In this document: positions 24,783-34,406 of the stretch, in pieces
How positions within the stretch are numbered: the first letter of the stretch is position 1
Layout: each line of letters opens with the position of its first letter
Assembly: GCA_044233745.1 (NCBI GenBank)
Contig: JBIIJN010000011.1
Coordinates: 1-49,603 of the forward strand
Reading direction: 5' to 3'
DNA from: UBA6165 sp044233745
Lineage (GTDB): Bacteria > Bacteroidota > Bacteroidia > Flavobacteriales_D > Crocinitomicaceae
DNA length: 49,603 bases
Translations under genes and position numbers: made by a program
The notes under the pieces: model-generated
Databases searched by the model: none
Told to the model about the DNA's origin: nothing
The model's input: only the letters and a program-made list of their open reading frames with translations

Positions 24783-27700
24783 TCACTCCTCCTCTTCTAC
24801 CACAGCATTTTGAGGCGGTGTAGGAGGGTTTGTAGGGGTCGGTTGTTCACCATTTGGGTTCGATTCAACCTCAGGCACTTGTTCTTCTTCATTGGAATTT
24901 GTGGTGTCAGCTGGTGCGGGTTTGGGAGCAGAATCTGACGGATTTAAAGGTGGAAGCCGCATCAATCTCGAATCTAAACCCATATACCTGCGCTGATTAT
25001 ACGGTCTGAACAAATCCAAAGTATACTGTGCCATTTGAAAATCATCCCAACTTGAAAAATTCTCCTGATAATAAATCCCGACCCCTTGCGTAAAAGGGCC
25101 CAAATTGTGCTGTTGTATTACCGTAAACTGGTTGGAACGATTAAATGCATTTACCCGAAAAGTACCAGAGCGATTCAATTTATACTCAATATTGATGTCG
25201 CCAATTAAAGGATTAGAATTGGTCATGCCTGGGTTAGCACCCGATCGCATCTGACTCACACCAAAACTTCCTGAAACCAAAAGTCGATCATCCAGAAAGG
25301 TAGTGGAAAAGCCCAATTCATAGGTCGATTGATTGGCCGTTTCATCATCATTCAGTTTCACGCGTAAATCATAGTTGCCTGACACTTGATTCAACACGGC
25401 GTTTATTTGATTGGCCACCAATTCATTCAATGCATTTGAGCCCCTTGTGGAAGCCGTATTTTGCGTGCCGCGCAGGGGTTGGAATTGTCGGAAAAGAAGG
25501 AGCGAAAAAAATTGCTTGGTCAACTCGTCATAATCCGAACGCACCCGATTGATGGCCACGCGCCCAGCATCAGTAGCTTTTGGAGCCTCAATATCAAACT
25601 CCATTGCTGGTTGCGACAAGCGGTCTTTTAGTGCCAAATAACAATAGATTTGATCCCTCGGATTGGTTCTAAATTCGGTCTCTCTGTTGATTCCAACGGC
25701 GATATCATCGATATTGGCCTCCACCAAATAATAGGTTCGTACATTCAAAGTGGCTTCGTAAGGGTCGCCCATCCATTTCACGGTGCTTCCTGGCTCAATA
25801 ATAAAATCCTTTTTCACAATTCCCAAAGCGAAATTGTAGGTCCCCTGACTCACTTCATAGGTGCCAGTCATGGAAACATCATTCAATTCATTTAAGGCAA
25901 TTTGAAATTTACCACGCCCAACAGCAGAGATTTCATCACCTGTCCGTTCATCAAAAATAATGCGCAAACGAGCATCTTCATTGGCTTCAATATTCAAATT
26001 TAGGCGGACACCAGTGAAATCCAACTTCTTTTCAACAGTCAAGTTTGTTGTGTCCAAATTATTGATAAAAACCACAAAATCGTCTTCTGCAATATCCCCA
26101 CGACCATACATTGGGAAATTGATTTGAGTGCCGCGCGCGCTTTTCACATTGGCCGTAATATCAACCAATTCATCGGTGCCATATATATTCAAGTTGCCCG
26201 TCACATAGCCCCGACCATAGAAAATTTCCCCCTCTTTGTATTCGGTGTTCAAAGCCATAAAACGCTCCAACTTTGCAGGTATCTTGTTGTTCTGAGGGTC
26301 GCGACGCAATCCATCTCGATCCAAATCCAAGAAAACATTGTATTCCCACTTCGAGAAATTTTCATGAAAAATTGAGGCGGATAAAATGGCGGCATTATTT
26401 TCCTGATCTATCAAAGGAACACCGGTGATACTCAATCCATAATTGGTAATGTTTATCGGTCCTTGAACGCGATATTTGGTGCCCAACAAACCAATTTTTG
26501 CGCCTCCATTATTGAGTTCCAGTTTTCCAGCCACCAAGGGTTTTGCAGAACTTCCAGTCACATAAAGTTTACCTTCAATGAGTCCTTGAATCTCTGAGGC
26601 CAATTCTTCATCGACGAAAGCATTTGCAAAAGAAATGTCCATTGTCGCAAAGTCAAACTCAAAATCTAAGCGGTCGGGAGTTGTTTGACCCAAAATGGTT
26701 TTAGCCAAATAATAATCACCACGAAACAAATTGGATCTTGTCTTACTGATATTTCTGTTAAACAATCCACCGGCAATAGATAACTTGTTGTCGGCATCGT
26801 TATAACTAGACTCAAAATCAAGAATTCCGAGATAGTTCTTGTTGAGGTAGAGCTCTTCAATGCCCACGGTACCTTCAAAAATAACATTGCTCAAAACGCT
26901 GTGCAATCGGAAATCGCCACTGGCATAGCCCTCAATTTGAATGTCGTTTAAGAAAAGTGAATTCAATATGTCTAAATCAAAATCAGACACAAACACCTCC
27001 AAGGCATCATCATAATCCTCTGATATAAAACCACTTGCAGACACGTATTGTAGTCCACTGGCAAACATCAAATCCTGTATTTCAAACTTATTATTGCGAT
27101 AATACACCATAGGCTTAATGCCCCATTCCTCTAAATCTCCGAGCGACCATTTTTGCTCTTCAATAAAAAACTCGCCCAAAGTCAAGGCAAAATGAATCTC
27201 GTTTTGAGACAAAACTTGTGTGTCCCAATGCAAACGCCCGCCCTGATTGGGTTGATCATCCCATTTCAAAGTGCTGCTAAATTCAGCATTTGTGCCCATG
27301 GCGCTAAAAATTATATCCTGAAAAAACAAGCTGTCGTTGAGGTTGAATCTGGTCAAAGAATAATTCGCGTTCACAGAAGATGATTCTATTTGATTGTTGA
27401 GCGATATTCCCGTGAAAACATAATCTTGGTAGCGAATTTGGGGCGATGAAAAGTTGAATGTAAACTGATTCGTGGTGCCATTGAGCGCTCCAGACAACTG
27501 AGTTCCTCTTTCCACACGAAGGTCTTTATAGATAACATCTAGGAAAGAATTAGCATCCTTGATGGTAAATTCAAAGCGGGTAAAATCTTGGTAGTCAAAA
27601 TTGACATCGTCAACATCTTTGACGATAATGGGAAGAATTTGCGCAAATTCATGCTGCACGGCTTTGATAATTTGATTGAATTCCAAAACACCTTCTACCC

Positions 27701-29576
27701 GGCCTTGTAACACATCCGAATCAATGCGAAGTTCATCATAAACACCACCCCTGTCCACATCCACATTCAGCTTATCAAATGTGTATGCTGTGCTATCTTT
27801 GCTTACCGTAAAATCAACAGCATGAGCATAACCATAAATGCGATCCAAAGAAAACCCGTGTAAATTTGTTTCTACCAATCCAGAAGCAAAAATTCCCGAC
27901 AAATCATCTATTCCGATGCGACCAAAATCTAGATAATTTAGAAACAGTTGTCCTGTAATCTCCTCGCGCTCATCATAACGCACCAATCCTTCATAGGACA
28001 ATTTCGCATTCGGATCATGAATATGAACTTTACCGTCAAATTCGCGGGTGTCGGCTCTTCCTTTATTCACAAAAATGTTGCTGTAGCGATAACCGTTGAT
28101 ATCCATGTAAGCAAATTGCGCTTCAATGTCGTAAAAATTTAATTCGCTGGTTTCCAGGGCTGCTCCCCTAAAAAAGACATTGCCTGAAGTTAAACCCAAT
28201 GAAGACTCACCCGATATCTTGGCCAAATCCAAATTAGACACCTGAATTCCAGAAGAAAGTGGGACACAACTCAAACCGTTGGCACCATCGTCGAAAAAGC
28301 GCATGCCACCAGCCAAAGAAACATTCCCAAAACCACTTTTGATCTGGTCTGCATACAGATTAAAATCTTCCGGTTTGCCTGAAAGCTGAACGTTACGCAC
28401 CTGAACCACAGCGGCCTCTTGCAATATGCGCTGCGTGTGAATGTCCTGTGGAAATGTGATCCATTGCGCCAAACCAGACGACGAATTGGGCAATCTGAAT
28501 TGTTGCAAATCGTGGTAACTCGTCTGTAAAAGAAAAATTTGCTGACGCGGAATATTGTATTGATCGAGGCGAAAATCTGGCAGCTCAAAATTGCCGCGCA
28601 ACACAGTCTCTCGGCCGGTTTCTAAATACAAATCCCTGATTTTAAGATTGTAAACAAAATCTGTGGCGCGACCTGAGAGAAAAAGTTCTTGATTCATGCC
28701 CCAAAGATCGGGAGCGAAATAGGCGATATCCTCCAAAGAAACAATGGTATTCGCAAGCCGAATGTCCATATGAACGCTGTCTTCAAAATAATTATAATTG
28801 TCGTAGGTTTTGCTCACAAAAATTAAATTGGGCACCTCGATGCGCGATTTTTGAGTTTCAATGAGACCCTGTTTTATTTGTAACTTTTCAGCATCAAATT
28901 CAAAATGAGCCACAAACTTGTCCAAAACAAAACCCGATTTTTCTTTGGCTTTGAGGTGTACAATATCGCCTGAAATATGTTCATCAATGATGCTCAGATT
29001 CTCAACAAATAAGTTCACTTTTCGCAGATCCAACTTATTAAAATTAATTCCATGTTCATAATTCTGGCGGTATTCCAAAATATATTTGAAATCGATGTCG
29101 TTTAATATCAAATTCGATAAATAAATTTTGGGCGATGGCCTTGTGCTTGGCGGTGTATCTTTGTCGGAAGCCAAAAAATCTTCTATAAATGCATAATTGA
29201 ATTCCTCTTGCCCGAGCTTTTTGATGAGATTGATTTTTCCATTCGACAAAGCGATTTTATCCAATTCAATTTTTCGGAATCCCCAGTCAAAACTCGAAAC
29301 ATTCAATTCTACCTGCTCCAAAAACGCCAAAGTATCGCCGTCGCGGTCTTCCAAATACACACCATCCAAATAAATATGGTCGAAAAAAGCAACATCCAAA
29401 CGGTCTATTCGAACCACTGTTTCTAACTCAGATGATAACCATGACGAGGCTTTTTGAGCCAAAAACGTTTGAAATACCGGGAAACGAATGGCAAAACTCA
29501 AAACAATAAAAAGCAATAGCAATATTTCAACCAAAATGGAAGTGCCTTTGTACCCTATTTTGAGTAATTTTGTCAT
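24783..29576 (-). CDS. tamB: TamB-like translocation and assembly module protein
   Basis: Large inner-membrane-anchored periplasmic protein of the TamB/AsmA-like lipid-transfer and outer-membrane assembly family. 1597 aa. N-terminal signal anchor (about 14-35: VEILLLLFIVLSFAIRFPVF), then a very long repetitive beta-rich region with the DLDxxxLxxLF and YxxGxLxVxG patterns typical of a beta-taco groove, and the conserved C-terminal DUF490 domain (about 1100-1500) with DISFANAFVDE, GAKIGLLGTKYRVQGPINI, GTYEVSQGTYNFALGIVKKDFIIEPGS-type motifs. The final 75 residues are Pro/Glu/Asn-rich and look disordered. Partner TamA is not in the window. Confidence 0.9.
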   Translation of the reverse strand: MTKLLKIGYKGTSILVEILLLLFIVLSFAIRFPVFQTFLAQKASSWLSSELETVVRIDRLDVAFFDHIYLDGVYLEDRDGDTLAFLEQVELNVSSFDWGFRKIELDKIALSNGKINLIKKLGQEEFNYAFIEDFLASDKDTPPSTRPSPKIYLSNLILNDIDFKYILEYRQNYEHGINFNKLDLRKVNLFVENLSIIDEHISGDIVHLKAKEKSGFVLDKFVAHFEFDAEKLQIKQGLIETQKSRIEVPNLIFVSKTYDNYNYFEDSVHMDIRLANTIVSLEDIAYFAPDLWGMNQELFLSGRATDFVYNLKIRDLYLETGRETVLRGNFELPDFRLDQYNIPRQQIFLLQTSYHDLQQFRLPNSSSGLAQWITFPQDIHTQRILQEAAVVQVRNVQLSGKPEDFNLYADQIKSGFGNVSLAGGMRFFDDGANGLSCVPLSSGIQVSNLDLAKISGESSLGLTSGNVFFRGAALETSELNFYDIEAQFAYMDINGYRYSNIFVNKGRADTREFDGKVHIHDPNAKLSYEGLVRYDEREEITGQLFLNYLDFGRIGIDDLSGIFASGLVETNLHGFSLDRIYGYAHAVDFTVSKDSTAYTFDKLNVDVDRGGVYDELRIDSDVLQGRVEGVLEFNQIIKAVQHEFAQILPIIVKDVDDVNFDYQDFTRFEFTIKDANSFLDVIYKDLRVERGTQLSGALNGTTNQFTFNFSSPQIRYQDYVFTGISLNNQIESSSVNANYSLTRFNLNDSLFFQDIIFSAMGTNAEFSSTLKWDDQPNQGGRLHWDTQVLSQNEIHFALTLGEFFIEEQKWSLGDLEEWGIKPMVYYRNNKFEIQDLMFASGLQYVSASGFISEDYDDALEVFVSDFDLDILNSLFLNDIQIEGYASGDFRLHSVLSNVIFEGTVGIEELYLNKNYLGILDFESSYNDADNKLSIAGGLFNRNISKTRSNLFRGDYYLAKTILGQTTPDRLDFEFDFATMDISFANAFVDEELASEIQGLIEGKLYVTGSSAKPLVAGKLELNNGGAKIGLLGTKYRVQGPINITNYGLSITGVPLIDQENNAAILSASIFHENFSKWEYNVFLDLDRDGLRRDPQNNKIPAKLERFMALNTEYKEGEIFYGRGYVTGNLNIYGTDELVDITANVKSARGTQINFPMYGRGDIAEDDFVVFINNLDTTNLTVEKKLDFTGVRLNLNIEANEDARLRIIFDERTGDEISAVGRGKFQIALNELNDVSMTGTYEVSQGTYNFALGIVKKDFIIEPGSTVKWMGDPYEATLNVRTYYLVEANIDDIAVGINRETEFRTNPRDQIYCYLALKDRLSQPAMEFDIEAPKATDAGRVAINRVRSDYDELTKQFFSLLLFRQFQPLRGTQNTASTRGSNALNELVANQINAVLNQVSGNYDLRVKLNDDETANQSTYELGFSTTFLDDRLLVSGSFGVSQMRSGANPGMTNSNPLIGDINIEYKLNRSGTFRVNAFNRSNQFTVIQQHNLGPFTQGVGIYYQENFSSWDDFQMAQYTLDLFRPYNQRRYMGLDSRLMRLPPLNPSDSAPKPAPADTTNSNEEEQVPEVESNPNGEQPTPTNPPTPPQNAVVEEEE

Positions 29577-29591
29577 GTAAAATCAAAAGTA

Positions 29592-29599
29592 CAAATTTA
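29592..29599 (-). promoter_or_regulatory. Possible -7 element of tamB
   Basis: Minus-strand TAAATTTG, 15 nt upstream of the tamB ATG. A second, overlapping candidate TACTTTTG lies at 29584-29591, closer to the start. Neither has a -33 TTG at the right distance. Confidence 0.35.
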
Positions 29600-29688
29600 T
29601 ACCGAACCGAAAATTTCTGCGCCTTTGTAAGGTCAATTTAATTCATAAAACTGTATAAAATTCTTTTTATTTAATAAAGTCATTACCA

Positions 29689-30717
29689 TTGAAAACGAGC
29701 GACATTTTTATACTTGCCATTGAGTCATCGTGCGACGATACTTCAGCTGCTGTACTCAAAAACAATACCGTTCTGTCCAATATCGTTGCATCTCAAAAAA
29801 TACATGAACAATTTGGAGGCGTGGTACCGGAATTGGCCTCGAGAGCACATCAACAGCACATTGTAGTTGTGGTTGACAAAGCCTTACAAGATGCTGGCAT
29901 TAGCAAACAAGAGCTCAGCGCAATAGCATTCACGCAGGGCCCCGGATTGGTAGGGAGTTTAATTGTTGGCGCCTCATTCGCGAAAGCAATGGCCATGGCG
30001 CTCAATATTCCATTAATTGCCGTAAATCATATGGAAGGACATGTCTTGGCCCACCTCATCAACGATGGTTCGCCCATTCCTGATTTTCCCTTTTTATGTT
30101 TAACAATTTCAGGTGGTCACACGCAGATTGTGCATGTTGAAAGTCCAAGAAAAATGACAGTTATTGGTTCAACCATCGACGATGCTGCTGGTGAAGCATT
30201 TGATAAAACCGCTAAAATACTTGGACTGCCCTACCCTGGCGGACCACTGATCGACCGACATGCCAAATTGGGTAATCCAAAAGCCTTTCAATTTTCCAAA
30301 CCTAAAATAGCTGGTTTAGACTTTAGTTTTAGCGGATTGAAAACCAGTATTTTATACACGCTTCAAAAAGCCGAAAAGGAAGACCCCGATTTCATAGAAA
30401 AAAACTTGAATGACATTTGTGCCTCGGTGCAATCCACCATATCAGAGATACTTTTTGAAAAACTGGTGGTGGCCGCCCGCGATATGGGAATACAAGAAAT
30501 TTCCATTGCAGGTGGCGTTTCTGCCAATTCTTTTATCAGAAGCGAATTGGAAAGAATAGGTTCAATACACAATTGGAAAACATATATCCCTCAATTTCAA
30601 TATTGTACAGATAATGCTGCTATGATTGGCATATGTGCGTATTACCAATATCTCAGTCAAGAATTTGCCAATCAAGCGGTAAGTCCTATGGCGCGTATGC
30701 CCGTTGGTTCAAGATAA
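29689..30717 (+). CDS. tsaD: tRNA N6-threonylcarbamoyladenosine synthase subunit TsaD
   Basis: Transfers threonylcarbamoyl to A37 of ANN-decoding tRNAs (t6A); universal Kae1/Gcp family. 342 aa. ILAIESSCDDTSAAVL at the N-terminus, FTQGPGLVGSL, metal-binding His114 and His118 in NHMEGHVLAH, and the LTISGGHTQI and AGGVSANS ASKHA-type nucleotide motifs. The start must be TTG at 29689: the family begins just before the IESSCDDTS block, there is no ATG in that stretch, and the next Met is in the HMEGH motif. Followed 10 nt later by the CDF transporter. Confidence 0.95.
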   Translation: MKTSDIFILAIESSCDDTSAAVLKNNTVLSNIVASQKIHEQFGGVVPELASRAHQQHIVVVVDKALQDAGISKQELSAIAFTQGPGLVGSLIVGASFAKAMAMALNIPLIAVNHMEGHVLAHLINDGSPIPDFPFLCLTISGGHTQIVHVESPRKMTVIGSTIDDAAGEAFDKTAKILGLPYPGGPLIDRHAKLGNPKAFQFSKPKIAGLDFSFSGLKTSILYTLQKAEKEDPDFIEKNLNDICASVQSTISEILFEKLVVAARDMGIQEISIAGGVSANSFIRSELERIGSIHNWKTYIPQFQYCTDNAAMIGICAYYQYLSQEFANQAVSPMARMPVGSR

Positions 30718-30727
30718 AGCCAAGCTC

Positions 30728-31597
30728 ATGTCTATCCAAAAAAGCAATTTTAGAACACAACTTGTTATCCTATCCTTCGGCTTGGTGTTGTTTGTGATTA
30801 AAGTTGTGGCTTGGTACCTGACCCAATCTGTAGCGATCTTATCCGATGCGTTGGAGGGTATAATTAACATAACCACCGGAGGATTTGGACTATACGCCTT
30901 GTATTTGGCCACAATCCCCAAGGATTCCAATCACCCTTACGGACACGGAAAAGCAGAGTTTGTAACCGCCGGCATAGAGGGCTTGCTCATTGGCATGGCT
31001 GGGTTGGGAATTGTGTACAAAGGTATTTTGAGTCTCATTCATCCAGAACCTTTGGCGCATTTGGATTGGGGTATTGTATTGATTAGTATTGCAGGAATTG
31101 CAAATTACATTTTGGGATGGATTAGTGCAAAAAAGGGAAAAGCCAATCGATCTATAGCCTTAGAATCTACCGGTAAACATCTCATTTCGGATGCCTACAC
31201 CACCGTTGGGATATCCATAGCACTCATCGTGGTGTATTATACGCAAGCCACATGGATAGATGGAGTAGTTTCCATTATTCTGGCGTTTATACTGATGTTT
31301 ATGGGTTACAAAATAATCCGAAAAGCACTAAGCGGCGTGATGGATGAAGCTGATGAAGAATTGGTGACCGAAATCAAGCAGCTGCTTCTCGACAAAAGTG
31401 AGCCAGAATGGAGAAGATTCAAAGGCATACGTGTCATTCGCAGTGGGAGCAATATCCACATAGATGGAATTGTTTATTTGCCTGCCGAAATGCCAGTAAA
31501 AGAGGCTGAAATATGCTTAGTGAATATCCATGAAATACTCGTGGAAAAATACGGTGAATTTACAGAGACTGCTTTTATTGTGAGAGCTGAGAAGTGA
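30728..31597 (+). CDS. Cation diffusion facilitator metal transporter
   Basis: Inner-membrane divalent-metal/proton antiporter. 289 aa from the ATG at 30728; a TTG at 30704 overlaps tsaD and is less likely. Six hydrophobic segments and a C-terminal cytosolic domain ending in a ferredoxin-like fold (VIRSGSNIHIDGIVYLP). The TM5 metal site is a standard HLISD (His-x3-Asp). In TM2, where Zn transporters have His or Asp ligands (DALHSxxD pattern), this protein has SDALEGIIN, with Glu and Asn at the two ligand positions. Metal selectivity may therefore differ from zinc. Confidence 0.88.
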   Translation: MSIQKSNFRTQLVILSFGLVLFVIKVVAWYLTQSVAILSDALEGIINITTGGFGLYALYLATIPKDSNHPYGHGKAEFVTAGIEGLLIGMAGLGIVYKGILSLIHPEPLAHLDWGIVLISIAGIANYILGWISAKKGKANRSIALESTGKHLISDAYTTVGISIALIVVYYTQATWIDGVVSIILAFILMFMGYKIIRKALSGVMDEADEELVTEIKQLLLDKSEPEWRRFKGIRVIRSGSNIHIDGIVYLPAEMPVKEAEICLVNIHEILVEKYGEFTETAFIVRAEK

Positions 31598-31606
31598 TCT
31601 TTTAAA

Positions 31607-31667
31607 GATTCGAAATTTGAAATTCGAGATTCGGAAATTATACATTTCAAATCTCAAATTTCGAATC
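31607..31667. repeat. Perfect 14-bp inverted repeat
   Basis: GATTCGAAATTTGA (31607-31620) and TCAAATTTCGAATC (31654-31667), a hairpin with a 33-nt loop that itself repeats similar words (GAAATTCGAGATTCGG). Lies between the convergent CDF and sigma genes. Confidence 0.65.
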
Positions 31668-31680
31668 AAAAATCCCTAAT

Positions 31681-31715
31681 AACCTGAGCCTTGAAATATT
31701 AATCGAACTCAGGTT
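31681..31715 (-). terminator. Possible terminator of the sigma factor gene
   Basis: AACCTGAG (31681-31688) / CTCAGGTT (31708-31715), a perfect 8-bp stem overlapping the sigma stop codon. On the minus strand it is followed by only a loose T-run (GATTTTTG) about 8 nt later. Confidence 0.4.
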
Positions 31716-32304
31716 AATACATAACTCCGTTTTTCTCCATCAATTTGCGAATATTCATTACCGCATAACGCATTCTGCCCAAGGCTGTGTTGATTGAAAT
31801 ATCCTTCAATTCAGCGATTTCCTTAAACGACATGTCCTGATAAATGCGCATCACCAAAATGTCTTTCTGATTTTCTGGTAAGTAATCGATAAAGTTGGCT
31901 ACCTGCGCTTCTAGTTCATTTTTCGACATTTGTTGTTCAACATTCAATCCGTCGTCTTTGATTAAAGAAAACACGTTGAATTCATCAGATGAAGATGAGG
32001 ACTCACTCACAAAACGAACTTTGCTTTCTCTACGAAAGTGGTCAATTACCAAATTGTGAGCTATGCGCATCACCCAAGGCAAAAATTTTCCCTCTTCATT
32101 GTAATTGCCCGATTTCAAGGTTCGAATTACTTTAATAAAAGTATCCTGAAAGATGTCGTTGGACAAATCTCTGTTTTTGATTTTTGACAAAATATAATGA
32201 AAAATTTGCGATTGATGCTTTTCTAAAAGAAACTGCAAGGCCAATTCATTTCCACCTACGTAAGACTTTACCAATTCTTGGTCATTCCACTCAATTCTAC
32301 ACAT
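31714..32304 (-). CDS. ECF-type RNA polymerase sigma factor (sigma-70 family, RpoE-like)
   Basis: 196 aa. Region 2: NELALQFLLEKHQSQIFHYILSKIKNRDLSNDIFQDTFIKVI and the FLPWVMRIAHNLVIDHFRR segment. Region 4: LPENQKDILVMRIYQDMSFKEIAELKDISINTALGRMRYAV, a helix-turn-helix that reads the -35-like box. No anti-sigma gene is adjacent on either side. The next gene downstream on this strand is across a convergent boundary, and upstream is the redox cluster, 190 bp away. Targets unknown. This ECF group without an anti-sigma is common in Bacteroidota. Confidence 0.93.
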   Translation of the reverse strand: MCRIEWNDQELVKSYVGGNELALQFLLEKHQSQIFHYILSKIKNRDLSNDIFQDTFIKVIRTLKSGNYNEEGKFLPWVMRIAHNLVIDHFRRESKVRFVSESSSSSDEFNVFSLIKDDGLNVEQQMSKNELEAQVANFIDYLPENQKDILVMRIYQDMSFKEIAELKDISINTALGRMRYAVMNIRKLMEKNGVMY

Positions 32305-32496
32305 AACTACTTATTAATTAGTTAATTTCAACTTAAAACTTGAATGTAGAATTGATCTATAGGCGTCTTTTTTTATGAATTACGAAGTGCTAAAGTAAAA
32401 TATTTTCAGCAATCAACAAACAATTCTTGAAAAAAAATGTAACAAAAATGTTTATTGAGCATTATAGGAGCTTCTGAAAACGTGAATCAACTCGTA

Positions 32497-33429
32497 TTAT
32501 CCCACCATTTTCTTCTTAATTACCTGATATACCTCTTTGGTTTGCGCATCAGAAACAAAAATCAAGAAATGGATATTTTCTGGCTCGATACCCACTGGTT
32601 TTCCGAATGAATAATCTTTGCGTACTTTGTTTGATCCAGTAAAATTTAAACGCTGACCCCAAAGCTGGTTATCGATGTTGCCTAGATGTTTCTTTAAATG
32701 CAAATAATCGGGAACGGTGCCACTCAAGAGCTGCTGCCAATCCCTGATAGAATCTTGAACCACGTAAACTACAATTTCAACATCGGGATTATCTGCATGA
32801 ATTTTTTCAACTTCTACATGCAAATACCCACCTTGAGTCTCATTGAAATAATTGAAAACCGCCTGAATGTTGTACTTCAAATTGTTGTCAGCCAAAACGG
32901 TGTTCACCCTTTCCTTGACTTGATTCATGTTATTTGGGATAATCATAGAGCTTTGCTGACCACCTACCAATGATTTATTAACCAAAAAACCTGGTAATGA
33001 ACTCAAATTATAGCCATTTCCGAAAAACACCCCATATGCTAATCCGAGTGGATTGGTATGGTTCGTAAAAAAAGACAATGATTGTGGGTTGTATGCTTGA
33101 AAACTTGTCATGCCTCCCGCTCCTGCATGGATATTCACATAAAACATCCGACCTGCTAATGTATCATGCATATTCTTTATATCAACAGCGGCATTTGCAC
33201 AGGGACCACATTTGTGTCCAGTGAATTTTTCAATCAAAACATTGCGCTGGGTATTGGTGTTTTGCCCAAATTCAGGAATTTCATTTAATAAATAATCTGC
33301 CCAAAGCCCAGGGTAATAGGTGCTATCGACATCAGGAATATCCTTGTATGCAATCTCGGGTCTATCGCAGCTTGAGTTGAATAGTATTGAAATAAAACCA
33401 ACGACCGCAAACAAAAAAACTTCTTTCAT
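32497..33429 (-). CDS. Omp28-related outer membrane lipoprotein, copy 1
   Basis: 310 aa from the ATG at 33429, which gives a proper lipoprotein signal with Cys21 (FNSSCDR); an upstream ATG at 33456 adds nine residues. Thioredoxin-like Omp28 domain with CGPC at 74-77 (FTGHKCGPCANAA) and a C-terminal domain. The last 65 residues are identical to those of the adjacent copy 2. Function unknown; the CxxC motif suggests thiol-disulfide activity or a thioredoxin-derived scaffold at the surface. Last gene of the minus-strand cluster. Confidence 0.88.
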   Translation of the reverse strand: MKEVFLFAVVGFISILFNSSCDRPEIAYKDIPDVDSTYYPGLWADYLLNEIPEFGQNTNTQRNVLIEKFTGHKCGPCANAAVDIKNMHDTLAGRMFYVNIHAGAGGMTSFQAYNPQSLSFFTNHTNPLGLAYGVFFGNGYNLSSLPGFLVNKSLVGGQQSSMIIPNNMNQVKERVNTVLADNNLKYNIQAVFNYFNETQGGYLHVEVEKIHADNPDVEIVVYVVQDSIRDWQQLLSGTVPDYLHLKKHLGNIDNQLWGQRLNFTGSNKVRKDYSFGKPVGIEPENIHFLIFVSDAQTKEVYQVIKKKMVG

Positions 33430-33459
33430 TATATTCCAATTTGATAAAAAAAACAACTC

Positions 33460-34395
33460 TTATCCCACCATTTTCTTCTTAATTACCTGATACACCTCCT
33501 TGGTTTGAGCATCAGAAACAAAAATCAAGAAATGGATATTTTCTGGCTCGATACCCACTGGTTTTCCGAATGAATAGTCCTTGCGCACCTTGTTTGATCC
33601 AGTAAAATTCAAACGCTGACCCCAGAGTTGGTTGTCGATGTTGCCCAAGTGTTTTTTCTTGTGGAGATAAAGAGGATCGTCAACACCAGAAGGACGTTTT
33701 TGCCAATCGCGCAAAGAATCTTGAATCACATAAACCATGATGTCCACATCCGGATTGGCACTGTTCAATTTCTCAACCTCCACATGCAAATAGCCACCTT
33801 GTGTTTGAGGAAAATAATTAAAAACTGCTTGAATGTTGTATTTCAAGTTGTTATCAGTCAAAACAGCATCTATTCTATCTCCAAGTTCTGATTCGTTGTT
33901 TGCAATCATCATGGCGCTTTGTGCACCTCCAAACAAACCTTTGTTCACCATAATTGATGGATTTCCAGTGAAACCAAAACCGTTTGTGAAGAAGATGCCA
34001 TAAGCCAAAGCCAGCGGATTGGTGTGATCGGTATAAAAAGATGACGCAGTGGCATTAAAATCTTGGAAAGCCGTCATGCCTCCAGGTCCAGAGTGCATTG
34101 AGGCATAAAAAACATGTGATGGATTGGCTTCATGAAAATTATTCACCGTTGTCGCCGCATAGGTACATGGCACACATTTATGACCCGTATATTTTTCGAT
34201 TAACACATTGCGCTGCGTATTGGTGTTTTGCTCAAATTCTGGCACCTCATTGAGCAGGTAATCCGCCCAAAGTCCAGGGTAATAAGTGCTATCCAAATCT
34301 GGAATGTCGCGGTAAGCAATTTCTACACGGTCGCAACTGGTATTCAATGCAACAACTCCCAACAAAATCAAACAAGCAAAAAGTATATTTTTCAT
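33460..34395 (-). CDS. Omp28-related outer membrane lipoprotein, copy 2
   Basis: 311 aa. Lipoprotein signal with Cys21 (LNTSCDR), CVPC at 74-77 (GHKCVPCTYAA), and the same architecture as copy 1, which starts 30 nt downstream. The shared parts begin with TYYPGLWADYLLNE. The N-terminal two thirds have diverged, whereas the last 65 residues are identical at protein level though the DNA differs at synonymous sites. It starts 11 nt after the DUF6029 gene, so both are in the operon with the thioredoxin gene. Confidence 0.88.
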   Translation of the reverse strand: MKNILFACLILLGVVALNTSCDRVEIAYRDIPDLDSTYYPGLWADYLLNEVPEFEQNTNTQRNVLIEKYTGHKCVPCTYAATTVNNFHEANPSHVFYASMHSGPGGMTAFQDFNATASSFYTDHTNPLALAYGIFFTNGFGFTGNPSIMVNKGLFGGAQSAMMIANNESELGDRIDAVLTDNNLKYNIQAVFNYFPQTQGGYLHVEVEKLNSANPDVDIMVYVIQDSLRDWQKRPSGVDDPLYLHKKKHLGNIDNQLWGQRLNFTGSNKVRKDYSFGKPVGIEPENIHFLIFVSDAQTKEVYQVIKKKMVG

Positions 34396-34406
34396 GATTT
34401 CTAAGA

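Noticed and set aside
32497..34395. Single Omp28 gene broken by a frameshift
   Set aside because: Each copy has its own start, lipoprotein signal, CxxC motif and full C-terminus, with 30 nt between them. These are two intact paralogues.
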